From JOPF133 sp052144935 (GTDB lineage Bacteria > Acidobacteriota > Terriglobia > Bryobacterales > Bryobacteraceae), in the NCBI GenBank assembly GCA_052144935.1, contig JBKQPR010000051.1:1-23412 (forward strand): DNA of 23,412 nt, written 5' to 3'. The translations under genes and the position numbers were made by a program. This document shows, piece after piece, positions 14,406-21,968 of this stretch. Position 1 is the first letter of the stretch; each line of letters opens with the position of its first letter. The notes below the pieces were generated by a model. That model did not search any database. It saw only the letters and a program-made list of their open reading frames with translations, and was not told where the DNA came from.

Positions 14406-17183
14406 CTACTGTACCGTCAAGGTCGCCGCATTGGAAACCTGCCCGCCCGGGTTTTCCACCACCACGCTATAGGTGCGCGCCGACGCCCCCACGTTCACCT
14501 GCATGGTGAGCTGCGAACTGCTGACGAACTTGATCGCGGAGCTCGGAACGGTGATCAACACTCCCCCCGATGTCAATTGCACCGTCAGGCCGCTTCCGCT
14601 CTGAAAGCCGCTTCCGTTGATGGTCAGTGTCTGGGCCGCGCTCGACTTGGTCATCGGATTGGGCGCCAGCGAAGTAATGGCCGGCGGCGGTGGTGGCGCC
14701 GTTACCTGCAGGCTGGCCGTGTTGGATGCCACGCCGCTGGGGTTCACCACCTCGACCGACCAGGTTCGCGCCGTGGTCCCCACGTTGACCTGCGCCAGAA
14801 TCTGGGTCGTGCTTTCGACCGCGATCTGCGACGCCGGCAAGGTCACCGTGGTCCCCGGGTAGCTCAGCACCACCTTCCAGCCCGTCCCCGCCTGGAAGCC
14901 CGTACCGGTAATGGTCAGGATCTGATAGGCGTTGGAACCGGTCATGGGATTGGGACTCAGCGAGGCGATCGCCGGCGGCGCAGGCGGCGCAACCACCTGC
15001 AAAACGGCCCCGTTGGAGGTCTTCCCGTTCGGATTCACCACCTCGACCGTCCAGTTCCGGGCGGTCGTGCCGGGGCTCACCGCCACCTGGATCTGGGTGG
15101 CGCTGGCCGAAGCGATCTGCGCCCCCTGATAGGTCGTGGCCGTGCTCCCGCTCGTCAGCACCACCTTCAATCCAGCGCCGGCTGTGAAGCCGCTGCCGGC
15201 GATGGTCAGGGTCTGGGAGGACGCCGAACCGGTCATCGGATTGGGGCTGAGCGCGGTGATCGCCGGCCCCGCGGGCAGCACGCTGGATCCCCAGTTGAGA
15301 GCCAGCTCGTAAGCGTCCACCGAACCCCAGCCGGTAGCCAGATCGTAACCGGCTCCCGCCACGTAGCCATTCATACGGCCGATGTTGGTGGCCGGCCTGG
15401 CGGCCGAGCAATTGGGTGAGCCGCCCGCGCAGGGCACTTCGTTGTTCCCCGTGACCACATCGTGGTACACCGACGGCGTGTGGGCCGCCAGCGGATAAAA
15501 TTTCGCATTGGGGTTGCCGTTCCGGCCGCCGGAGTACTGGTCGATCATCGCCAGGATCCCAGCGAACGATGGCGAGGAGGCCGACGTACCGCCCACCAGG
15601 TATAAGCCGCCCTCCTGCACCATCAGGTATCCGTCGTGGCCCGCCGCGCTCAAAGAGACGTCCGGCAGGTAGCGGTGGTGGGTAGCGGCCCCGGGGTCTA
15701 CCGTGGGAACGCCTGCGCCGGTCTGCCAGGACGGCGTGGCGTATACTACGCTGACCCCTCCGGCCCCCGCCCACAAACCGTTGGCCGCGGCCCCGGCCGT
15801 GGTGTAACTGCTCTCATTCCAAACTACTTCCGGGATATAGCCTTTGGCCGACGCCTCCTGCGCGTTGTTCGTGCTGTTCCAATAAGTCGAGGCGGTGGGG
15901 TCGTTGAATTCGGTGCCGCCCACCGCGACATTATAAGGCGTCGACGCCAGCCCGCTGACCGCGAACCCCTGGCTGGCCGGCGCGGACGAAGGGGCGTCGC
16001 ATCCCGCCGAGCCGCTGTCGCCCGCGGCCACAAACACCGAGATCCCCTCGGCGGCCGCCTGTGCCCACAGGCTGTTGTAAAAGGAGTTGCCCGCGCTTCC
16101 CATCTCCGCCTCGCACGATCCGAAGCTGACGCTGATCACGCTGGCGATGTTGTTATTCACCAGATAGGTGCTGGAAAGATCGATGCCATCGGTAGCGGTG
16201 GTGCTGGCGCTGACCACAAAGGCCACGTTCGCGCCCTTGGCCACCGCGCCCGACCATTCCACGTCCAGATCCGCCTCGGTCTCTTCGGCCGGGCTGACGA
16301 TTCCCGGGTCCGTGCCGTTCACGATCACCTGCGGCGCCTTGGCGGGCAGCCCGAACTCGGAGCGGAACGCAGCCACGTCCGACAGCTTCAGATCCGTGCG
16401 GCCGGCGATTCCAATGGTCTGGCCCGTGCCGTCGAAGTTGTTGTTCCAGAGCGGAGCCACGTCGTAAATCGTCGCGAAATCGTAGGGCGACAGGGCATGC
16501 CCGCCGCCCGTCAGGTCCGTCACCGGAGCGTAACCGCCTCCCGATCCCTTGGCCCCGGTCCCGATCACCCGATGCAGCGGCTGCCGCCGGAAATTGTGCA
16601 GCGAAACCACACCACCCACCACCGGTGCGAGCGCCTGGGGAATCGACAGCTCCGTGGCATTGGCCACGTGCCGCTCTCCCGCCACTCGAAACTCGTGGAT
16701 CTCGGTGTGGAACGCCTGCTCCACCTGGCGCGCCGAGCCGCCAAACTCGATGGTCCGCCGGCTGGGCGCCACTAGAGTCACCCGCAGCCCCTGGCCGGCC
16801 AGCCAGGCCGCGACCGCATCCACATCCTGCGCGGATACCCCGAACCGTTCTCCGAACTGCTCCGGCGTCAGCCATTGGTGGTATTCCGCCGCGCCTGGGT
16901 CCTGCTGCGCGGCCAGGAGTTGATCGAGCGCCGCCTCCTGTTCCGCGGACGCCGAAAGCTGCAGCATGGCGCGCTCCATCGGCAGATCGGCCGCCACGCG
17001 GCCAAGATCGGCGGCTCCCGCGACCAGCGGGTGTACCGAGCCGGTCAGACGGACCAGCGACCGCTCATTGATGGGTTGAGTAATGCGCGAACGGACCTGG
17101 GCGGTAATTCCGCCGGTCAACGCGCAGGAAAGAAACAGGATCAGGCTGCGGCTGGTCAGCCGCGCCCAATTGCGTTGAAACAT
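14406..17183 (-). CDS. Secreted S53 (sedolisin/kumamolisin-type) serine-carboxyl peptidase with three IPT-like repeats
   Basis: A secreted acid endopeptidase. The 925-residue precursor has a signal peptide (about residues 12-29, 'SLILFLSCALTGGITA'), a pro-kumamolisin activation domain (about 45-200) and an S53 catalytic domain (about 220-635). Catalytic residues are all visible: E303 and D307 in 'EADLDVEW', D389 in 'AAGDSGSAG' (oxyanion Asp) and S534 in 'GGTSASSPSFAG'. The calcium-site sequence 'YDLATGWGSVDAYELA' follows near 615-630. The C-terminus consists of three IPT/TIG-like Ig-fold repeats (640-736, 737-833, 834-925), likely to bind substrate or surface. The ATG at 17183 has GGAGG 8 bases upstream. 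The 31-residue membrane peptide gene follows by 4 bases. A 435-codon frame in another phase is a high-GC shadow. Confidence 0.95.
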   Translation of the reverse strand: MFQRNWARLTSRSLILFLSCALTGGITAQVRSRITQPINERSLVRLTGSVHPLVAGAADLGRVAADLPMERAMLQLSASAEQEAALDQLLAAQQDPGAAEYHQWLTPEQFGERFGVSAQDVDAVAAWLAGQGLRVTLVAPSRRTIEFGGSARQVEQAFHTEIHEFRVAGERHVANATELSIPQALAPVVGGVVSLHNFRRQPLHRVIGTGAKGSGGGYAPVTDLTGGGHALSPYDFATIYDVAPLWNNNFDGTGQTIGIAGRTDLKLSDVAAFRSEFGLPAKAPQVIVNGTDPGIVSPAEETEADLDVEWSGAVAKGANVAFVVSASTTATDGIDLSSTYLVNNNIASVISVSFGSCEAEMGSAGNSFYNSLWAQAAAEGISVFVAAGDSGSAGCDAPSSAPASQGFAVSGLASTPYNVAVGGTEFNDPTASTYWNSTNNAQEASAKGYIPEVVWNESSYTTAGAAANGLWAGAGGVSVVYATPSWQTGAGVPTVDPGAATHHRYLPDVSLSAAGHDGYLMVQEGGLYLVGGTSASSPSFAGILAMIDQYSGGRNGNPNAKFYPLAAHTPSVYHDVVTGNNEVPCAGGSPNCSAARPATNIGRMNGYVAGAGYDLATGWGSVDAYELALNWGSSVLPAGPAITALSPNPMTGSASSQTLTIAGSGFTAGAGLKVVLTSGSTATTYQGAQIASASATQIQVAVSPGTTARNWTVEVVNPNGKTSNGAVLQVVAPPAPPAIASLSPNPMTGSNAYQILTITGTGFQAGTGWKVVLSYPGTTVTLPASQIAVESTTQILAQVNVGTTARTWSVEVVNPSGVASNTASLQVTAPPPPPAITSLAPNPMTKSSAAQTLTINGSGFQSGSGLTVQLTSGGVLITVPSSAIKFVSSSQLTMQVNVGASARTYSVVVENPGGQVSNAATLTVQ
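14409..15266 (-). repeat. Three tandem 291-bp units encoding IPT-like domains
   Basis: The S53 C-terminus is built from three units beginning at 15266, 14975 and 14684 (minus strand), exactly 291 bases apart. Each starts with PAI-(T/A)-x-L-(S/A)-PNPMT and contains 'QxLTI-x-G-(S/T)-GF' and 'VNPxG...SN'. The units have diverged in DNA but keep identical length, so they arose by tandem duplication of one Ig-like domain. The last unit is shorter by 5 residues because the protein ends. Confidence 0.85.
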
Positions 17184-17225
17184 GAATGCGCCTCCGGGGC
17201 CTGGGCCAGAGAATCCTACTGGCCT

Positions 17226-17272
17226 GTTTTGGGTGTGAGTGATCCACTCAATTCACTCGTATCGCCCAAAAC
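17226..17272. promoter_or_regulatory. Inverted-repeat cluster upstream of the S53 peptidase
   Basis: GTTTTGGG (17226-17233) and CCCAAAAC (17265-17272) are perfect 8-base arms 31 bases apart. Between them TGAGTG-ATC-CACTCA (17236-17250) is a perfect 6-base dyad, and CACTC recurs at 17254-17258. The cluster lies 43-89 bases before the S53 start, where an operator or a leader-RNA hairpin would sit. Function is inferred from position only. Confidence 0.4.
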
Positions 17273-17349
17273 TGCGGCGCCTTGAGGGTTGATGCAGGAT
17301 TTTTTTTGCCGCCCGCGATCGGGACCTTCAGGCGTGGCAAAAGCCGCTA

Positions 17350-17375
17350 CCCGCCTGCCTGGTGGGGCAGGCGGG
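17350..17375. repeat. Perfect 10-bp hairpin
   Basis: CCCGCCTGCC and GGCAGGCGGG enclose the 6-base loop TGGTGG. The stem is very stable but has no T tract on either side, so it is not a textbook terminator. It lies between the 3' end of the kinase gene and the S53 promoter region and may be a REP-like element or a factor-assisted stop for kinase transcripts. Confidence 0.55.
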
Positions 17376-17624
17376 CCCAGACATAGGCGTTAAAATAAGG
17401 CCGTTCCCGAGGATGACCCGGGCGTTGGGCGATCCAGCTTCGCGGTCCGCTCTTGGGGGTAGCTTCCCAGAAGCCGACTTCCCGTTCCTAATCTCTCCGG
17501 CGACGTGACAGAGCCAGTTTGCGGATGTCCGACCATGCGTGCCTCACGTCATCAAAGGATTTGCAGGAGATGGTTGGCGGCTTTGTGTCTGGTCTGGTGC
17601 CGTCCCTTGAGGCGTCGGATGTGC

Positions 17625-20183
17625 CTACCGCCGCATTTGCCACAGGCTGAAGCTATACTCCAAACCCGTCGCAATGATCTTCCCGTCCGGCGTCCAGCCC
17701 GGGAACCAGATGTCGCCGGCAAAGTCCACCGGAATCAGATTGAGACGCCCGGTTTTCAAATCGACTGTCGCCATGCGATAGAACCACATATGTGGCTCGT
17801 TCACCGTCACTAGAACCCGCCCATCGGGGCTAACCGCTGTCGGGCTCAAGGACACAGCGGTCAAAGTCGCGCCCGGTGACAGCGGCACGTTCACCCCTTC
17901 GCCACCGCTGAGCGGCAATCGCACCAGATGGAATCCGTCATTGGCATTCAGTTTCACCACCAGTTCGCCGGCGCCCGCGGCAACGCTGTCTCCCTCGGCT
18001 ATCCTGGTTGGCTCTCCACCCTCGGACGGCACGGACCAGACCGTCTGCCCCGCCACATAGAAAAAGCGGCGCCCATCCGGAGACGAGGCCAGACTATCGA
18101 TGACGCCCCGCGCTACCGCCAGCCTTCGCAGAATGCGCCCATCCGGCAGCGAAGCAATCGCGATCACTCTCTTTCCCGGTAACCCCAGTGGAAAAGCCGC
18201 CGCGTGTTCTCCCGCCGCTGTGATGGAGACGCCGGTCTCTTCCCGCGTCTCGGAAAGCGGCGTCAAAGCGCCGCCCGGGCGCCCGGTAGCTACCCGTGTG
18301 TGGCCGGCGAACACGGCGGAGGCCAGCAGGCTCCCGTCCCCGAGTTCCACCACCGGGCCGAGTGCGATCGAGCGGAGCAATCGCTCCGGGGATCCCCCAT
18401 TCAGCGGGACGCGTAATGCCTGCGGCCGCTGCATGAGTTGATCCATATACAGGCTGCCGTCCGGGCCGGCGTCCATATACCACATACTCTGCGTGACGTT
18501 CAGCCACGTTTCCGGCGCGCCATTTCCCGTCCGCGGCACGGCGACAACCGTTCGCAGGTCTCCTTCAATCAAGCTCAGGAGTACCTGTCTGCCGTCCGGG
18601 GTGATGGCCATCGGGAATCCGTTCCCCTGCGGCGGAGGGGGAATCGTCAGGCCCGGCGCCAACCGCCGCGACTGCCCGGTCTGCAGATTGAGCGCGTAGA
18701 GCATCTCCGGCGCGCTCGCGTCACTCGCCGGCGGGCGGCCGAAATAGGCCGCTTCCTTTCCATCGGGAAATGTCCTCAGCGGTAGGGAGACGTCGCTCAA
18801 GCCGAGCTCTGCCGGCAGCGCCTCCAGTTTCCCGGTCTCCGGCCAGTAGCGATGAACTTGGTACAGCCGCTTCGAGTCGATCTTGACAACCAACAGGCTG
18901 CCGTCCGGCAGCATTTCCGGATTGGCCGCGCTTTCCAGCACCAGCTTTTCTTCCCCACCCAGCACCGGTATGCTGTAGATTCCCCTTGGGGGGCCCAGCA
19001 TGCGGCTAAAGTACAGCCTGGTTCCATCCGGCGACCAGGCAATCTCCTGAACCGTCCCCTGCTCCCGTTCCCGCGTGAGCACGGTCCAGTTTCCGCTCTC
19101 CGGTTTCATCACCGCCACTTGCAGCACCCCATCCACCATGGTTTGGAATGCCAGCGTCTTGCCGTCGGGTGAGATTCTCGGCCCCAGAGCGAGACTTGGC
19201 CCGCCGAGGAAAGTGCCTCTCCAGGTGCGTGTTTCGGGCTGTGAGAGAACCCGCCAGAGGACCACTCCCCATAGAACGCCCACAGCCAGCGCGCCCAGTA
19301 TCGCGACCCATCGGCGCGTACCGCGTGGCGCAATCGCGGGAGCCTCATCATCGGCTTCCTCGATCCAGATCCGTGCTTCTCCGATGTCTCGCAGACGCTC
19401 AGCGGGTTTCTTGTGCAGGCAGCGCTTGACCAGGTATGCGATCCGTGGCGGCAGACTTCTGGGGAATAACGAATAATCAGGCTCGGATTTCAGCACCGCC
19501 GCCAGTATGTCGGTCACCGTCTCGCCCCCGAACGCGCGCCGGCCCGTCAGCATCTCATAGAGGACCGCACCAAACGCCCAGATGTCGGTGCGCCGATCCA
19601 CCGGCAGGCCCCGCGCCTGTTCCGGTGACATGTAGGCTGCAGTCCCCAGAATCACGCCGGTTTTCGAAACACCGATCGTCTGCGTTGGCGATTCCTCCGG
19701 GTCCACGGCATGGTCCTGGACTGACTTCGCCAGGCCGAAATCCAGTAGCTTGACGGAACCGCTCGACGTGATCTTCACGTTGGAAGGCTTGAGATCGCGG
19801 TGGATGACACCCTTCTCATGTGCGGCATCGAGCGCCTCCGCCATCTGCTTCGCGATCTCGAGTACCTCGTCGATAGCCGGCGCGCCGGCCCGGATTCGCT
19901 CCGCCAGGGTTTGCCCGTCCACCAACTCCATCACAATCGCGCCTTCTTCGAGTCCGTAGATGGCGGCAATATGCGGATGGTTCAGTGATGCCAGCACCTG
20001 CGCCTCCCGTTTAAAACGGGCTAGGTATTCGTGGTCGGCGGAGAGCGCCGCGGGCAACACTTTGATCGCCACGTCCCGGCCGAGTTTCGAGTCCCGTGCG
20101 CGGTACACCTCGCCCATGCCTCCGGCACCGATTGGACCGAGGATCTCGTACGGCCCAAGGCGGGCCCCTGCGGCGATGGGCAT
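17625..20183 (-). CDS. Transmembrane Ser/Thr protein kinase with C-terminal TolB-like propeller
   Basis: A PknB-type receptor-like kinase of 852 residues. The kinase domain (about 12-275) has the glycine loop 'GPIGAGGMGEVYRA', ATP-anchoring K41 in 'VAIKVLP', the catalytic loop 'HRDLKPSN' with D130, the Mg-binding 'DFG' with D148 and the 'GTAAYMSPEQARG' activation-segment end, so it should be active. One membrane helix follows at 292-315 ('WVAILGALAVGVLWGVVLWRVL'). The outer part (about 330-852) is a PD40/WD40-like propeller with repeated SPDG motifs, presumably a periplasmic sensor. This fusion is frequent in Acidobacteria. The start ATG at 20183 has no Shine-Dalgarno and lies very close to a possible -10 element. 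It has no co-directional partner nearby; substrates and signal are unknown. Confidence 0.95.
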   Translation of the reverse strand: MPIAAGARLGPYEILGPIGAGGMGEVYRARDSKLGRDVAIKVLPAALSADHEYLARFKREAQVLASLNHPHIAAIYGLEEGAIVMELVDGQTLAERIRAGAPAIDEVLEIAKQMAEALDAAHEKGVIHRDLKPSNVKITSSGSVKLLDFGLAKSVQDHAVDPEESPTQTIGVSKTGVILGTAAYMSPEQARGLPVDRRTDIWAFGAVLYEMLTGRRAFGGETVTDILAAVLKSEPDYSLFPRSLPPRIAYLVKRCLHKKPAERLRDIGEARIWIEEADDEAPAIAPRGTRRWVAILGALAVGVLWGVVLWRVLSQPETRTWRGTFLGGPSLALGPRISPDGKTLAFQTMVDGVLQVAVMKPESGNWTVLTREREQGTVQEIAWSPDGTRLYFSRMLGPPRGIYSIPVLGGEEKLVLESAANPEMLPDGSLLVVKIDSKRLYQVHRYWPETGKLEALPAELGLSDVSLPLRTFPDGKEAAYFGRPPASDASAPEMLYALNLQTGQSRRLAPGLTIPPPPQGNGFPMAITPDGRQVLLSLIEGDLRTVVAVPRTGNGAPETWLNVTQSMWYMDAGPDGSLYMDQLMQRPQALRVPLNGGSPERLLRSIALGPVVELGDGSLLASAVFAGHTRVATGRPGGALTPLSETREETGVSITAAGEHAAAFPLGLPGKRVIAIASLPDGRILRRLAVARGVIDSLASSPDGRRFFYVAGQTVWSVPSEGGEPTRIAEGDSVAAGAGELVVKLNANDGFHLVRLPLSGGEGVNVPLSPGATLTAVSLSPTAVSPDGRVLVTVNEPHMWFYRMATVDLKTGRLNLIPVDFAGDIWFPGWTPDGKIIATGLEYSFSLWQMRR

Positions 20184-20194
20184 AGGGTTAAGTC

Positions 20195-20221
20195 ATTCTA
20201 CAATATCGAGGCACTCTGCAA
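20195..20221 (-). promoter_or_regulatory. Possible promoter of the kinase gene, nearly leaderless
   Basis: On the minus strand TTGCAG (20216-20221) and TAGAAT (20195-20200) are 15 bases apart, a little short of the ideal 17. The -10 ends 11 bases before the ATG, so transcription would start only about 5 bases upstream of it. That agrees with the absence of a ribosome binding site. Tentative. Confidence 0.35.
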
Positions 20222-20236
20222 CCGGGGCGGTTGCAG
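20216..20236. promoter_or_regulatory. Perfect 9-bp inverted repeat upstream of the kinase
   Basis: CTGCAACCG and CGGTTGCAG flank GGG. The left arm coincides with the proposed -35 of the kinase promoter, which is where a repressor would bind. There is no T tract, so a terminator is unlikely. Confidence 0.45.
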
Positions 20237-20604
20237 GCGGTACTATTCTCGAAAGCCCTCCCCATCATCCAGCGAAGCCAACGGCCGAAGACCTGATTTC
20301 CGTCATCCGTTTAGCGCATGGATCAATTCGGCACTAACGACTCGATTACGGCGCCTTCGGAGACAGGCCGTTCGGATCAGTCCTGAGAAACGCCCTAGGT
20401 TCTGGCGATCCACATTTGCGCGGAGTCGGAGCCACGGACGACCGCCGACCTCAGCGCCCGCCAGATAGCTGGCTTAACGGCCCTTTTCCCACCCAGGCCG
20501 GCGCCGGGCCGGGATACGGCGTTCTGCGATGTGGGATCATGGGGCGTCGGTCTTCTTTTCATTTAACGCCTGTGCGGTACCCCAGGGCGCCCCAGGCAGC
20601 AGAT

Positions 20605-21939
20605 ATGATCCGCATCGCCAATGGACAAGGTTTTTGGGGCGACTGGCTGGAGGCGCCGGTGCGCCTGGTGGAACAGGGTCCCATCGATTACCTGGCGCTG
20701 GATTACCTGGCGGAGGTCACCATGTCGATCCTGCAGAAGCAGCGGCAGGCCGACCCGCAGCTTGGCTACGCGCGCGATTTTCCGCCCCTGGTGGCGCGGC
20801 TGGTCGATTCGATCCGCGAGCGTGGCGTGCGAATCGTGGCCAATGCCGGCGGCGTGAACCCGGTGGCCTGCGCACGCGAAGTGGTGCGGCTGGCGTCTGG
20901 GCTGAAGGTGGCGGTGGTGACCGGCGACGACGTCTTCGCGCGGCTGGACGAGTTCCTGGCCAAGGGCCACGAGATGCGCGACATGGATACGGGCGCGCCG
21001 CTGGCTTCGATTCGCGGACGCATCCTCAGCGCCAACGCCTATATCGGCGCGTTTCCGCTGGCCGAAGCGCTGGCCACCGGCGCGGATGTGGTGGTGGCCG
21101 GACGCTCCACCGACACCGCCCTCACGCTGGCGCCCATGATCCACCGCTTTCATTGGCAGCCCGGCGATTGCGACCGGCTGGCCGCGGGAACGATTGCCGG
21201 CCACATCATCGAATGCGGCGCGCAATCGACCGGCGGCAACTGCCAGGTGGACTGGCAGACCATTCCGGACATGGCCAACATCGGCTACCCCATCGTCGAG
21301 GCCGAGCCCGATGGTTCTTTCTCGGTGACCAAGCACCCGGCCGCGGGAGGGCGCGTCACGAGCGACGTCGTGAAGGAGCAATTGCTCTACGAGCTGGGCG
21401 ATCCGAAGAGCTACATCACGCCCGATTGCGTGGCCGATTTCACCAGCATCCGTCTGCAGGACCTGGGCGACGACCGGGTGCGCGTGAGCGGCATTCGCGG
21501 CGGCCCGCAACCTCCCTCGCTGAAGCTTTCCATCAGCTACGCCAACGGGTGGAAGGCCATCGGCACGCTGGTCTATTCGTGGCCGCAGGCGCTCGAAAAG
21601 GCGCGCGCCGCCGACCGCATCGTGCGCCAGCGCCTGGAGCAGCTAGGGCTAAGCTTCGAAGAGATCTACACAGAGTTCTTCGGGGTGAACGCGTGCCACG
21701 GTCCGGCGGCCGCGCCCAATCCCGATCCGCCGGAGGTGCAGTTGCGCATCGGCGTCCGCGGCCAGAACAAAAACGCGGTGGACCGTTTCACGCGCGAATT
21801 GATTCCGCTGGTGCTCAACGGCCCGCCCGGCGCCACGGGTTTCGGCGAAGGCCGTCCGCCGGTGCGCGAGATCGTGGCTTACTGGCCGGCATTGATCCCG
21901 CGGGAGGAGATCAAGACGCACGTGGAACTGGTGGAATAG
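20605..21939 (+). CDS. AtuA/DUF1446-family protein (acyclic terpene utilisation-like)
   Basis: A cytoplasmic protein of 444 residues from the DUF1446 family, whose named member AtuA belongs to a Pseudomonas acyclic-terpene (citronellol) degradation cluster; its biochemical activity is not firmly known. Typical features are 'IANGQGFWGDW' at the very N-terminus, 'DYLALDYLAEVTMSIL', 'ANAGGVNP', 'ANAYIGAFPLAEAL', 'VVAGRSTDTALTLAP' and 'IIECGAQSTGGN'. The start is the ATG at 20605, which fits the family N-terminus; the open frame extends further up but has no family match. The ribosome site is weak. Glutamate dehydrogenase follows after 29 bases on the same strand and may share the transcript. None of the other atu genes is present, so a terpene role should not be assumed; carboxylate catabolism is as plausible. 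Confidence 0.87.
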   Translation: MIRIANGQGFWGDWLEAPVRLVEQGPIDYLALDYLAEVTMSILQKQRQADPQLGYARDFPPLVARLVDSIRERGVRIVANAGGVNPVACAREVVRLASGLKVAVVTGDDVFARLDEFLAKGHEMRDMDTGAPLASIRGRILSANAYIGAFPLAEALATGADVVVAGRSTDTALTLAPMIHRFHWQPGDCDRLAAGTIAGHIIECGAQSTGGNCQVDWQTIPDMANIGYPIVEAEPDGSFSVTKHPAAGGRVTSDVVKEQLLYELGDPKSYITPDCVADFTSIRLQDLGDDRVRVSGIRGGPQPPSLKLSISYANGWKAIGTLVYSWPQALEKARAADRIVRQRLEQLGLSFEEIYTEFFGVNACHGPAAAPNPDPPEVQLRIGVRGQNKNAVDRFTRELIPLVLNGPPGATGFGEGRPPVREIVAYWPALIPREEIKTHVELVE

Positions 21940-21968
21940 CTGGCATAATGGAACCGGAGGCACGAAGC

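Larger units (their letters stand above)
17184..17624. other. Intergenic region between the S53 peptidase and the kinase 3' end
   Basis: This 441-base stretch contains the upstream control region of the S53 gene (minus strand), including inverted repeats at 17226-17272, a run of eight T at 17303-17310 and a hairpin at 17350-17375. From 17380 to 17624 I see no coding frame with a credible start and no RNA gene. The kinase gene ends at 17625, so part of this is its 3' untranslated region. Confidence 0.6.
20184..20604. other. Intergenic region between kinase and AtuA-like gene
   Basis: This 421-base stretch separates two divergent genes. Near the kinase it holds a possible minus-strand promoter and a perfect inverted repeat. 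The remaining 350 bases towards the AtuA gene show no recognisable gene, RNA or repeat; open frames that cross it are extensions of downstream frames through high-GC sequence and lack start sites. Confidence 0.6.

Noticed and set aside
15636..16775. Plus-strand 379-codon frame antisense to the S53 peptidase
   Set aside because: Arg/Gly/His-rich shadow with no domain; the minus-strand frame carries the complete S53 active site.
20529..21968. A long open frame that reaches glutamate dehydrogenase from far upstream, giving a 907-codon protein
   Set aside because: The upstream 480 codons are Arg/Gly/Ala-rich shadow of the AtuA-like gene in another frame; GDH homology and the GGAGG-TTG start begin at 21969.
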